Below are positions 31,601-36,880 of a stretch of DNA of 64,000 bases, one piece after another (position 1 is the stretch's first letter; each line of letters opens with the position of its first letter). The DNA is from Lepidostoma basale (taxonomy: Eukaryota > Arthropoda > Insecta > Trichoptera > Lepidostomatidae). The notes under the pieces were generated by a model. That model was not told where the DNA came from. It saw only the letters and a list, made by a program, of their open reading frames with translations, and did not search any database. Position numbers and translations under genes: made by a program. The DNA is taken from positions 496,001-560,000 of the forward strand of contig JAHDVF020001048.1 in NCBI GenBank assembly GCA_022606425.2. The letters run 5' to 3'.

Positions 31601-31866
31601 TAGCAATAACAATTCTATCCATTTGGATGTGGATAACCCAGTTTGTCCAGACTCAGTTCTACAAGGATGCCGAGAATGCGATAGGGTCTTACGGGATCTT
31701 TTGGGCATTCTCTGGAGTGGCCATCTTCGGGGCGTTGTTCACCCTGGTCGCAGTTCCGGAGACAAAGGGAAAATCATTAGAAGAGATCGTGGGGCACTTC
31801 GACAAAAGGACCAAGAAGGAACACAGAGATCAACTTCCCGTAGAAGATGTTTCAGCGCATCTCTGA
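13601..31866 (+). CDS. Gene B: sugar-porter-like MFS transporter (Tret1/SLC2 type), complete, 8 exons
   Basis: Exons: 13601-13685, 21297-21526, 23199-23522, 26274-26409, 27157-27231, 29371-29588, 30831-31031, 31591-31866; stop TGA at 31864-31866. They join without frameshift into 514 codons, normal for a 12-TM sugar porter. Seen motifs: DRCGRK (residues 89-94), APMYSLEVGSLHARG (138-152), PESPPYL (200-206), ERLGRK (351-356), GVGPVPF (407-413) and PETKG (479-483). The acidic loop of exons 4-5 (214-284) separates the two six-helix halves. Family role: facilitated transport of trehalose or hexoses at the plasma membrane. Unusual: the TM7 motif that is QQ-L/F-S-G-x-N in GLUTs reads QGYVGIF (303-309), the TM10 tryptophan is Phe (413) and the arginine after TM10 is His (425). 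Substrate is therefore uncertain. All introns carry transposons. Confidence 0.9.
13726..13790 (-). mobile_element. LINE-T tail fragment
   Basis: AACTAACTAACTAACTAACC then ATCACGCCGTCTCCCCGAAA; only the last about 60 bp of the family. Intron 1 of gene B. Confidence 0.7.
13781..14032. repeat. HH-2 body, left side
   Basis: Contains GGAGACGCGGTGTGATGGG (also at 60829) and ATTTCAGTAAAATCAT in reverse (also at 8160). Adjacent to the 88-bp palindrome. Confidence 0.5.
14033..14216. repeat. Perfect 88-bp inverted repeat
   Basis: 14033-14120 is the exact reverse complement of 14129-14216 with an 8-base loop. Each arm carries GCCAG/CTGGC-GAAACCGGTC, a hammerhead-like stem. Read on the minus strand, GACAG...CTGTC adds a stem I, but three core bases are missing. 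Confidence 0.85.
14530..15110 (+). mobile_element. LINE-K 3' end
   Basis: Reads KVRIYKTCVRPILAYSIEIR, AEMRTLKMIAGRTIRDRVRN and then a PPGRPPKRWR-type region with a frameshift, ending in an AAGAAGAAGAAG tail. Confidence 0.75.
15120..15275 (-). mobile_element. LINE-T fragment
   Basis: Minus-strand match to the WHDQIN...SLRWFGHMERM region; decayed. Confidence 0.6.
15276..15620 (-). mobile_element. LINE ORF2 C-terminus
   Basis: A 110-codon frame (15272-15604) reads VRPRQRLMDNVLADLSKLSE, DRGAWRKYIKEAKTL. Related pieces lie at 62170-62345 and 63225-63600. Confidence 0.7.
15625..16130. other. Mostly unassigned intron 1 sequence
   Basis: Apart from a small LINE-T scrap (about 15876-15960, minus) I see nothing. 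The stretch GAACAATGGTGTAAAC...GAAAACGTCTG recurs near 34560 and 35890. Confidence 0.4.
16134..16640 (+). mobile_element. LINE-T copy, first of a tandem pair
   Basis: Reads MYGSEAWNWQKKDESRINAV, VSNGNIRSECGANDGVMN and MVKKLYVNDVNGTRNRGRPR with a stop replacing the next Trp (TGA). (TTAG)n tail at 16629-16640. Confidence 0.8.
16641..17032 (+). mobile_element. LINE-T copy, second of a tandem pair
   Basis: Begins abruptly at GACGAATGTGTGGATACTCT, directly after the first copy's tail, and repeats the rest of the element, with the same TGA in place of Trp. Suggests local duplication or tail-targeted insertion. Confidence 0.78.
17069..17111 (-). ncRNA. Hammerhead-like motif
   Basis: Minus strand: CTGATGA, T, stem GTCAA/TTGAC, GAAAC, AGCTGTC, GCG. 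Differs from the 12.3 kb copy by a compensated base pair in stem II (GC to GT; GC to AC). ACAGCTGT is a palindromic stem III. Confidence 0.43.
17262..17430 (-). mobile_element. LINE-T 3' fragment
   Basis: AACCATCACTCCATTTCCCC to CGATTCTTCCAACTTCTAAC, the last 150 bp of the family on the minus strand. Confidence 0.68.
17645..18266 (+). mobile_element. LINE-G 3' end split by another LINE
   Basis: ORF2 end from CTGGTGACACCAGTGGGAAG, 3' UTR to GTTCCTGGT (17811-17819), then resumes at 18155 and runs to the GATTTGATTTG tail. The insertion leaves a 9-bp duplication. Confidence 0.82.
17820..18154 (-). mobile_element. RTE-like LINE nested in LINE-G
   Basis: Exactly bounded by GTTCCTGGT duplicates (17811-17819 and 18155-18163). 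A 106-codon frame reads WRDHITNEEVL, RRARWIGHVIRQEGLLHAIM and NSRGRPRREYLE. 5' truncated, 335 bp. Confidence 0.85.
18275..18355 (-). mobile_element. LINE tail fragment
   Basis: Minus strand reads ENLFQVAQNKDAFVVAIANI, the end of the element type found complete at 25198-25848. Confidence 0.55.
18365..18475 (-). mobile_element. Mariner-type MITE end
   Basis: GTCTGTAGAAACAATGTCGC to ACCTCTAAAAAAAACACCCT-ATA matches the right end of the element at 59098-59302. Confidence 0.5.
18480..18890. other. No recognisable feature
   Basis: Intron 1 of gene B; nothing beyond short frames. Confidence 0.35.
18895..19330 (-). mobile_element. LINE-P 3' end
   Basis: Minus strand: KLQVTQRTMERAMLGISLRD, VREKTKVTDIIHRVATLKWQ, then a short, partly deleted GRP region and GAAGAAGAAG tail (18900-18915). 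Same subfamily as 62735-63205. Confidence 0.72.
19550..20080 (-). mobile_element. LINE-P-related 3' end
   Basis: Minus strand in two frames: LPVLTYELETVTFT, KLRVTQRAMEMT, then WAAHIARTTDDRWTRRTLE and RPRTGYRNPRRLQPRWS. Confidence 0.7.
20085..20550 (-). mobile_element. LINE-P 3' end, 142-codon frame
   Basis: Open frame 20162-20590: CLKRKVYDSCILPVMTYGIE, RSMERHMLGVSLRDKIRNEE, VTRQSEDRWTQKIIRWRPW and RRSVGRPQKRWADGI. CTTCTTC tail at about 20088-20105. Confidence 0.78.
20575..21125 (-). mobile_element. LINE-T copy with intact 168-codon frame
   Basis: Open frame 20597-21103: MAVHNGVLVPTLMYGSEAWN, SLRWFGHMERMGEERM, RSRGRPTKTWHDRINQ. One of three uninterrupted copies in the window. Followed on the right (to about 21210) by a LINE scrap. 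Confidence 0.83.
21297..21526 (+). CDS. Gene B exon 2 (TM1-TM2, DRCGRK)
   Basis: Acceptor TTTCAG ends at 21296; donor GTGAGA begins at 21527. The exon is 230 nt with TM1 (CLSAFSYGSAVGWVSP), the loop PLTPAEVASVASL, TM2 and VDRCGRK. The GC-rich codon use stands out from the AT-rich intron. A second AG at 21277-21278 is in frame and would add six codons; the 21297 start is preferred because it gives the same exon length as genes A and C. An (ACA)-rich minisatellite starts directly at the donor. Confidence 0.9.
21527..21835 (+). repeat. ACA-rich minisatellite at the gene B exon 2 donor
   Basis: Starts 7 bp after the splice site with (ACA)n, then two and a half units of a roughly 110-bp A/C repeat (ATACCAAAAACAACAAAAGC as landmark). 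A translated frame runs Thr/Lys/Ala-rich without stop, which is an accident of composition. Confidence 0.85.
21836..22036 (+). mobile_element. LINE-T internal fragment
   Basis: TACGTATCTGGGAAGCATGT to ATGTATGGAAGTGAAG; upstream part of the C-terminal region (GSMFTRDGKMEKDIERRVGA, then MAVHNGVLVPTLMYGSE). Confidence 0.7.
22110..22465 (-). repeat. FB foldback, half copy
   Basis: From CTCCAGGCATTATCTAGCAA to TCTATTGAGATACAATTAAT; one arm plus core of the FB family. Confidence 0.68.
22644..22882. mobile_element. piggyBac-like MITE (candidate)
   Basis: CCGTTAGAGTGCC at the left and its reverse complement (one change) at the right; flanked by TTAA on the left and TTTA on the right. 239 bp, non-coding. 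Confidence 0.45.
22918..23145 (+). mobile_element. tRNA-derived SINE, full head
   Basis: A-box-like TGGCTGAGTGGTAAGAGC and B-box-like GGTTCGATTCCC, then the family body and end AATTGGGTTCAAACGACCTG. Lies about 50 bp before gene B exon 3. Confidence 0.78.
23199..23522 (+). CDS. Gene B exon 3 (TM3-TM6, PESPPYL)
   Basis: Acceptor CTTTGTAG ends at 23198 and donor GTAAAA begins at 23523; 324 nt, phase 0 at both ends. It encodes ARVLAGAGGGAAM, the PMYSLEVGSLHARGAL loop, TM5-TM6 and the end-of-half motif PESPPYL. The arginine usual after PES (PESPR) is Pro. A SINE copy ends about 50 bp upstream. Confidence 0.92.
23965..24240 (+). mobile_element. LINE-T fragment
   Basis: Reads AGHNAVLVSTLTYGSKVWSW and KKDESMMNTVEMRSLRRT, then loses the frame. 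Confidence 0.62.
24245..24760. other. No recognisable feature
   Basis: AT-rich intron 3 of gene B. Confidence 0.4.
24765..25085. mobile_element. LINE-T scrap (+) and LINE-K scrap (-)
   Basis: 24765-24950 matches the FGHMERMDEGR to GRPRKT region; 24955-25085 on the minus strand matches LINE-K TLRNITGRTLRDRI. Confidence 0.5.
25190..25860 (+). mobile_element. RTE-like LINE 3' end, intact 216-codon frame
   Basis: Open frame 25198-25848: VEKVEKFRYLSSMLTDTLDP, LRCYVWSVLLYGCETWTLK, RKIAYLGHVLRGEKYRLLHL, GRRGAGRRQMSSLRNVREW, RTARDREEFTRVIAKVGGT. The longest uninterrupted mobile-element frame here. 5' truncated; intron 3 of gene B. Confidence 0.85.
25985..26195 (-). mobile_element. LINE-G tail fragment
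   Basis: 3' UTR and the last codons (plus-strand landmark AACACATGAGAGATGGTTCG). Ends 80 bp before gene B exon 4. Confidence 0.68.
26274..26409 (+). CDS. Gene B exon 4 (central cytoplasmic loop)
   Basis: Acceptor GATTTGTAG ends at 26273; donor GTAAGA begins at 26410; 136 nt, ending in phase 1. It begins EALKAVAWLRNT, the start of the intracellular helical domain after PESPPYL, and is matched by EALKSIAWLRNT in gene C exon 4. A LINE-G remnant lies just upstream. Confidence 0.86.
26625..26775. repeat. Hairpin element HH-3, inverted pair
   Basis: AGGAGTTTTATTAA...ATGACATGTTTC pairs with CGAAACATGTCATT...TTAATAAAACTCTTAG. Each arm includes a TGATAATGCC...GGC-GAAACATGTC motif. Related halves at 3757, 34560-34765 and 35815-35950. 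Confidence 0.68.
27157..27231 (+). CDS. Gene B exon 5 (end of central loop)
   Basis: Acceptor TTTTCAG ends at 27156; donor GTATAT begins at 27232; 75 nt. It encodes an acidic stretch ending EKEIPDWKFF, matched by EKEMPDWKFF in gene C. A second usable acceptor (TTCTACAG, ending 27117) is in the same frame and would add 13 codons from 27118, so either or both may be used. Confidence 0.78.
27470..27975 (-). mobile_element. LINE-T copy in the HH-1 loop
   Basis: Tail AACTAACTGACTAACTAACT on the left, body with ERMNEERMVKKIYVNDVNG, RNRRACMTRCMNVEEAREIC and, after a frameshift, PTLMYGNEAWNWQK. Confidence 0.75.
27999..28037 (+). ncRNA. Hammerhead-like motif
   Basis: ACAC, CTGAAGA, T, GGAG/CTCC stem, GAAAC, ATGTC, GTGT. 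Stem I (ACAC/GTGT), stem II and a minimal palindromic stem III are all possible. Confidence 0.45.
28340..28720 (+). repeat. FB half copy
   Basis: From AATAGAGACGAAGATGTAAA to TGCTATTAACTTGTACCAG. Plain (+) arm; intron 5 of gene B. Confidence 0.65.
28725..29040. other. Unassigned block with poly-T start
   Basis: Begins with about 20 T and then contains GGGTGTAGAA repeats. It separates two FB pieces, so it may be an insertion. No coding frame recognised. Confidence 0.35.
29080..29345 (+). repeat. FB outer part
   Basis: GCATTAAGCAGAAAAATCTT to GAAACAGAATATGGTAGTCG; ends 25 bp before gene B exon 6. Confidence 0.62.
29371..29588 (+). CDS. Gene B exon 6 (TM7-TM8, ERLGRK)
   Basis: Acceptor TTTTTCAG ends at 29370; donor GTGAGT begins at 29589; 218 nt. 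It encodes TSRASLKAFAM, TM7 with VQGYVGIFAVVSF, the loop AGSSLSPDNST, TM8 and VERLGRK, the second GRK signature. A foldback repeat ends about 25 bp upstream of the acceptor. Confidence 0.9.
29590..30250. other. Unassigned intron 6 of gene B
   Basis: A GCAGTGGCGTGCCTAGGG block near 29695 looks like the start of another decayed element; otherwise nothing recognised. Confidence 0.35.
30262..30300 (+). ncRNA. Hammerhead-like motif
   Basis: ACAC, CTGAAGA, T, GGAGG/CCTCT stem (outer G-U), GAAAC, ATGTC, GTGT. Sits in an HH-1 fragment (about 30255-30425). Confidence 0.44.
30455..30690 (-). mobile_element. tRNA-derived SINE, full copy
   Basis: Minus strand: tRNA-like head with GGTTCGATTCCC (plus-strand GGGAATCGAACCCAGGACCT) and body ending ACAGGTCGTTTGGACCCAAT on the plus strand. 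A LINE-G scrap follows (30690-30770). Confidence 0.78.
30831..31031 (+). CDS. Gene B exon 7 (TM9-TM10)
   Basis: Acceptor GATTTCAG ends at 30830; donor GTGAGA begins at 31032; 201 nt, phase 0 at both ends. It encodes TM9, the FYFQKMGHFMQS loop and TM10 with GVGPVPFVIANEVF, the counterpart of the GPGPIPW...E motif, with Phe in place of the usual Trp. Confidence 0.9.
31088..31545. mobile_element. Two LINE-G pieces head-to-tail in intron 7 of gene B
   Basis: 31088-31384 is plus strand (CTCAGAGTCCTATACAACAC to CCTAATAGAGC). 31385-31545 is minus strand starting with its (AAATC)n tail. The tail is internal, so this is two insertions and not a 5' inversion. Confidence 0.7.
31591..31866 (+). CDS. Gene B exon 8 (TM11-TM12, PETKG, stop)
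   Basis: Acceptor TATTCTAG ends at 31590; reads to TGA at 31864-31866. It begins AHGIAITIL, where the family normally has an Arg in place of His, then TM11, QFYKDAENAIGSYG, TM12 and the C-terminal PETKGKSLEEI sugar-porter signature followed by a basic tail. Confidence 0.92.
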   Translation, partial: AHGIAITILSIWMWITQFVQTQFYKDAENAIGSYGIFWAFSGVAIFGALFTLVAVPETKGKSLEEIVGHFDKRTKKEHRDQLPVEDVSAHL

Positions 31867-31882
31867 GAGTAAATGAATAGAT

Positions 31883-31888
31883 AATAAA
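31883..31888 (+). terminator. Candidate polyadenylation signal of gene B
   Basis: An AATAAA hexamer lies 17 bp after the gene B stop codon. The position implies a very short 3' UTR; later AT-rich hexamers could also serve. Confidence 0.35.
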
Positions 31889-31889
31889 A

Positions 31890-32145
31890 TATTAATGTAG
31901 ATAGTATTTTAACGGTTTTATTGTGACATAATAAGTCATATTTTTATTTATTGTTTTTTGAACAATGATGTAAAACTCCATATTTAATAATTAATATTAG
32001 GTGGTCCGGGAATTAACCCATAATATATTGTGTCGTAATCAGTGTCGCATTAAAATTTATTAAAAAAAAGTTACAAATTATGTATAAATGTTATGTATAA
32101 AGTTACAAATTATGTATAAATGCCATCATTATAAATAACCGGCCC
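31890..32145. other. Unassigned 3' flank of gene B
   Basis: AT-rich. GAACAATGATGTAAAACTCC (31960) is similar to sequence after gene C (62103); this may be a shared repeat or shared 3' UTR ancestry. Confidence 0.35.
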
Positions 32146-32149
32146 ATCT

Positions 32150-32355
32150 GAGTCTATTCAGTCTGACCTGTGTGGAGAGACTGGGAGCTTTGTAAATATA
32201 GTACAGCTCGTCATTATGCCGCACTCTTCAGCCTTCACCGTCATTCACAGGTCCCAGGATTCTGCGCAGCCACCCTTCTCTCGAAAGTATCCAGTTGCTC
32301 TGCAGATTTCGCTGTCATAGCCTACGCCTTACACCCATAGGTCACCACTGTTCGG
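32150..32355 (-). mobile_element. RTE-like LINE fragment
   Basis: Minus strand matches the family of 47641-48183 (DGEGWRVRHNDELYYIYK, RLNRL). Confidence 0.65.
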
Positions 32356-32569
32356 ATTATTAATGTAAAAACAAAATTATGGAATTTTATAGTGTGAATT
32401 CCGTTTGTAATAAATGAATCAAATTTTAAGTGAATCTCTTAACTATTTTTAATTTTATGATATTCAATATTTTAAATATAATAAACACAATTAATGAAAG
32501 AGGAAAATTGTATATGTTTTAATTGCTATTGATAAATAAATAATTAGGGTAGAACCCTAGGGATAGGAT

Positions 32570-32818
32570 CAGTGGCGGTACTCCCATAGAAGCCCAGAAG
32601 CCCGGCTTGCGTAAGAAATTTTGAATCAAAACCTCTTCTGGCTTACAGAGGTTCAGCTCTTGTGGCTATTCCTCTTACGTCTGATGGGAACATTGTTGGA
32701 AGGTGATTTGGTGGGTTGTTAGTTTATGCGGGGGTGTGATTACTTATATTTGGGGGTTTTGATTCAAAATTTCTTACGCAAGCCGGGCTTTTGGGCTTCT
32801 ATGGGAGTACCGCCACTG
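32570..32818. mobile_element. hAT MITE copy 2
   Basis: CAGTGGCGGTACTCCCATAG at the left and its reverse complement at the right; perfect 8-bp duplication GATAGGAT (32562-32569, 32819-32826). 249 bp, near-palindromic. Confidence 0.85.
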
Positions 32819-32839
32819 GATAGGATACCCAATGAAGAG

Positions 32840-33060
32840 ATTAGACAACTAGGTAAAAAAGATGATTCTGGAGGGATCACATCAAGAGGATGAATCCAGC
32901 GGGATTCCTTAGATCGTGATGCACGAGACTCCATAAGGCCGTCGACCACCAGGACGACCACCAAAGAGATGGAGAGAAGGGTGGTCGTCTTCATCACAGG
33001 AAGAAATCTGATATCCCGAAGATCTACAATAAGAGGAAGAAGAATAAGAAGAAATAAATA
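32840..33060 (+). mobile_element. LINE-K tail fragment
   Basis: Degraded C-terminus with the GRPPKRWRE-type region (CCACCAAAGAGATGGAGAG) and AAGAAGAATAAGAAG tail. Confidence 0.6.
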
Positions 33061-33635
33061 ATTTTAAAATAATGATTTAATATTTATAGTCATTTGATAA
33101 AAGTTTAAAGTCACATTATTAAATTATTGTATATTCACAAGTATGTATTCCGTTCTAGGGAAATATTTAATACATAAAACTTTAAATAGGATTGAAGACG
33201 TTCGTGGCAGAGTGGCGAGAGCTATGACTGCCACACCGAAGGTTCCGGGTTCGATTCCCGGCGATGGCAGTGTGAATGTCACACTGTCATTGGTCTGGTG
33301 CAGAATTCACGTGACAATAAAGTGGCAATAGATTAGCTACCTATCACATGTCATGAAAGTCAATATAATAGCTAAAAACAAATTGAATACAGTTAGAGCC
33401 CCCGCTGATTGTTACAAAAAGTCACAGTGACTTTTTGTCGCCGAGTCAAGTGCTATGGAGGTAAATGAGAAAGCGCTCACTGTGGCGACATGATAATACG
33501 GTTACAAAAAGTGAGGTGACTGTCACCCGGCCTGAACGTTGGTATGGGAGTGCGCTCACTAATATAAACTTTTTGTCACTCTGCCGGGAGATGCCTACCG
33601 AACGGACGTGTGTTGCGAATTTTTCAGTCTATAAG

Positions 33636-33890
33636 ATGGCGGCTTCTCTGAGAGAAGATGATATTGACAATGAGTTGTCAATAGAAGAGATTGAGAAAAG
33701 GCCAGCATTGTATACAAAAAATTTAAAGGAATTTTCGGATATTCATTTAAAAAGGAAATTGTGGGAGGAGATTTTAACCTTTCTTATACTGGAATCGCTT
33801 TTCGAAATGATGTATCTTGAAATGTTATTAAAGGTCCCACCAAATATAACAAGTCGTCGAAACTGTTTATTGACATACGAAAAAAATTAA
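33636..33890 (+). pseudogene. MADF-like (Myb/SANT-type) protein fragment of Harbinger
   Basis: Starts MAASLREDDIDNELSIEEIE and reads KRPALYTKNLKEFSDIHLKR-KLWEEI, the first half of a MADF domain (hydrophobic start, RP-L-x-x-x, DxxxK, W-EEI). It ends at 33888-33890 after a stretch on the opposite strand of the transposase remnant, so the domain is truncated. Confidence 0.6.
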
Positions 33891-34053
33891 AAAAATTAAG
33901 AGGATATTGACGTAATTCAGAATACAGGGTGTAAAATTTTCCTTTTAATAATCGTTCATTATATATGGGATGTACCCAGTAGCCTTTCTTTCGTTTAATT
34001 TTCCTTCTGCGTAATTCAAGAGCGCAAATCACTGCGACCTCTTCGAAATCCAT
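33784..34053 (-). pseudogene. Harbinger transposase N-terminal fragment
   Basis: Minus-strand frame of 89 codons: KKGYWVHPIYNERLLKGKFY, LYSELRQYPLNFFNFFRMS, SFDDLLYLVGPLITFQDTSF-RKAI. This is the WVHP...F..LF-ELR...F-K-YFRMS..SFD-LL-LVGP...QDT-FRK-IP block before the DDE core of insect Harbinger transposases. The catalytic part is absent. Confidence 0.78.
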
Positions 34054-34339
34054 CGCTAAATGAACATTTTGTCACTAGTAGTAAGCGCATCCACGGTGAC
34101 ACAACGTGACAGTGACAAAAAGTCACAGTCAGCGCCTAGCCCAATTGGGTTCATAAAGATAAACGTATTCAATCGGAGTTTATAAAGTCAAATGTAATGA
34201 TTGCTCATCTTTTTACATAGGAAAAACAAAGGCGTAACTTTAAATTAAGAATATAAATTAACGTTTTAAGAATGCCGAAAAAATGAACCCAATAGTGGAA
34301 AAGACAGTTATTTATTATTATTATTTTGTTGTATCGCTC

Positions 34340-34525
34340 TTAACATCATGACAGCATTAGCCAAATCGATGTAAAGGGTATTATAGATATTATAGTGATT
34401 CTCGTGACATGTGATAGGTAGCTAATCTCTAGCTAAGCTAGGTAGCTAAGCTCCGGGAATCGAACCCGGAATCTTCGGGGTGGCAGTCAATGCACTTACC
34501 ACTCGGCCACGAATATTATATTTTC
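34340..34525 (-). mobile_element. SINE, truncated
   Basis: Plus-strand landmarks GATTCTCGTGACATGTGATA and GGGAATCGAACCCGGAATCT; the middle is deleted and replaced by a GCTAAGCTAGGTAGCTAAGC duplication. Confidence 0.65.
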
Positions 34526-34549
34526 AAGAAGCAATAAATGTTAATTTTT

Positions 34550-34765
34550 ATAATTACTACGAATGAAAACGTCTGTTTTCTGAAAGTTTTATTATTATAT
34601 AATCAATCATTCACATAAAATGACTTGTTTTGCTTGTCCAAGGCATTATCTAATGTTTTGTCTTTTGATTTTCATTACCAAATCAAAATTTAATAATGCC
34701 TTAGACAGGTGAAACATGTCATTCATATAAAATATAATAAAACTTCTAGAAAACTGACGTTTTCC
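34550..34765. repeat. HH-3 hairpin element
   Basis: Inverted halves around 34640-34720 with GCCTTAGACAGGTGAAACAT on the plus strand; ends in AAACTTCTAGAAAACTGACG. Confidence 0.55.
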
Positions 34766-34769
34766 ACGG

Positions 34770-35100
34770 TCTTCAAGTCAGCAGTCTTCTTGTCCACTTT
34801 TCATCTGAGCTTCTGGCTACGTGACCTGCCCATGGCCATTTTATTCCCATTATAGTGACCCATGTTCAACACGTGCCTACTCTCTTCAACTCTGCTGAGA
34901 ACCTCTTCATTTGTAATGTGGTCCCTCCATGAAACATGGGCAACTCGTCGGTAGGTCCACATCTCAAATGCCTCAAGCCTTTTGCGCTCTCTTTCGCCCA
35001 GGCACCAAGTCTCGCAGCATTACAGTAAAACACTCCATACCAATGTTTTTATAAGTTGTTTTCGGAGGTTCAGGTCTATGTTGCTGGACTCGAATATTTA
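34770..35100 (-). mobile_element. LINE fragments (two families)
   Basis: 34770-34850 is a LINE-P scrap; 34855-35100 on the minus strand encodes a decayed ERKRLEAFEMWTYRRVAHVS and WRDHITNEEVL stretch. Confidence 0.55.
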
Positions 35101-35154
35101 CTAGTGTATTTAATAAACTGCAACGAGTTGAAGTTTCGTCACATTTCATAATGC

Positions 35155-35810
35155 CTTCATCATCAGCCGTCTGTCATCCACTGTTGAATGTAGGCCTCTC
35201 CCAACGCCACCGCCCCCTATCCATTGCCGCTCCCATCCATCCATGTCCAGCAATCCTCTTCAGATCGTCGGCCCAGCGGGCAAGGGGATGTCCAACCCTA
35301 CGGAATCCTGTACGCGGTCTCCATTCCAGAACCCGTCTTCCCCATCGGCTGTCGGTTCTCCGACAGATATGGCCCACCCACCGCCACTTCAGCCCGCCTA
35401 TCCGTAGAGCCACCTCAGTCACCTTGGTTTGTTGTCGAATAAATTCGTTTCTAAATCTGTCCCTCAAGGTTATTCCAAGCACGACTCTTTCCATGGCGCG
35501 CTGGGCAACCTTGAATCTGTACACTAGACCTTTTGTCAATATCCAAGTCTCGGCTCCGTACGTCAGGACTGGCAAAACGCACTGGTTGAAGATTTTAGTC
35601 TTGAGGCATTGTGGTGGAAGTGAGAACATGACGTAATTTCCCGAAGGCCGTCCAACCCAACTGAATTCTTCGGTCGGCTTCTTTCTCGAAATTGTTTCGT
35701 CCTAATTGTATGATTTGGCCAAGATATGTGTATTCTTGTACCACTTCGAGAGCCGACCCATCGACGGCTACTGATCTCGGGATAATATGTTCATTATACA
35801 TGACTTCGTC
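35155..35810 (-). mobile_element. LINE-P copy
   Basis: Two frames: EVVQEYTYLGQIIQLGRNN to the frameshift near 35620, then KIFNQCVLPVLTYGAETWIL, RAMERVVLGITLRDRFRNEF, WRWVGHICRRTDSRWGRRVL (151 codons). Confidence 0.75.
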
Positions 35811-35814
35811 TTGT

Positions 35815-35950
35815 CCAATGATAATACCTTAGAAGGGCGAAACATGTCATTCCCATAAAATATAATATAACTTCTAGAAAACTGACGTTTTCATTCGTAT
35901 TCATTATTTAATATGGAGTTATACATCATTGTTCAAGAATCAAGAAATTT
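35815..35950 (+). repeat. HH-3 half copy
   Basis: ACCTTAGAAGGGCGAAACAT to AACTTCTAGAAAACTGACGT. Confidence 0.55.
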
Positions 35951-36296
35951 ATATTTGTATCAAGGATTAATTGTATCTCAATAGAGACGAAGATGCAAAT
36001 TGGAAACAGAATATGGTGGTCGAGGTGCTTACAGGACTTATGACCTGTCATTGGTTGGGTTAAGCGCACGCTGTAATATAACATTCCCCATTCCACCCTT
36101 CTTACGACCACCATGTCTGACAAATTTTTGGAAGTTGTATATATAATATATGTTACAAAGTAACACCACATTTCACATTTTTTAGTTCAATCTACACTAG
36201 TGCCATCTGTTAAGATTGGATTAAGCATTAAGCAGAAGATCTTTATAAACGCAATGTTAAAGGCTACCGGCATTAGCGTATTGCTAGATAACGCCT

Positions 36297-36712
36297 GGAG
36301 ATGTCTCTCCATTTTTTATGCTATTTTTAACTTGGACCAGTTTTTTTACAACATTTTTGAATGTATACAAATACTTGTAGACGAATACTGAATATTACCC
36401 ATTGCGGGTTATCATTTTAAGGATTAATTGTATCTTAATAGAGACGAAGATGCAAGTTGGAAACAGAATATGGTGGCCGAGGTGTTTACAGGACTTATGC
36501 ATAAAAAATGGAGATGTCTCTCCATTTTTTATGCTATTTTTAACTTGGACCAGTTTTTTTACAACATTTTTGAATGTATACAAATACTTGTAGACGAATA
36601 CTGAATATTACCCATTGCGGGTTATCATTTTAAGGATTAATTGTATCTCAATAGAGACGAAGATGCAAGTTGGAAACAGAATATGGTGGCCGAGGTGTTT
36701 ACAGGACTTATG
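36297..36712 (+). repeat. Tandem duplication, about 200 bp x 2
   Basis: 36301-36499 and 36514-36712 (period 213) are identical except for one base (TATCTTAAT against TATCTCAAT), joined by a short AT-rich linker. Very recent within the FB repeat. Confidence 0.8.
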
Positions 36713-36880
36713 ACCTGTCATTGGTTGGGTTAAGAGTAATACAACATTCACCATTCCGCCCTTCTTACGACCAATCTTAATAGTTGGTGACAATATAATA
36801 ATCCAATCTTAATAGATGGCGCTAGTGTAGATTGAACTAAAAAATGTGAAGTGTGGTGTTACATTGTAGCATATATACAT

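Larger units (their letters stand above)
33398..34140. mobile_element. Degraded PIF/Harbinger DNA transposon
   Basis: Ends are imperfect inverted repeats (GCCCCCGCTGATTGTTAC and GTCAGCGCCTAGCCC) with near-TAA target bases. Carries two convergent coding remnants: a MADF-like start on the plus strand and a transposase N-terminus on the minus strand, the usual two-gene plan of Harbinger. Confidence 0.75.
33190..34150 (+). mobile_element. SINE split by a Harbinger element
   Basis: SINE head (GGCAGAGTGGCGAGAGC, GGTTCGATTCCC) and body to 33397; its usual end AATTGGGTTC resumes at 34141. Confidence 0.75.
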
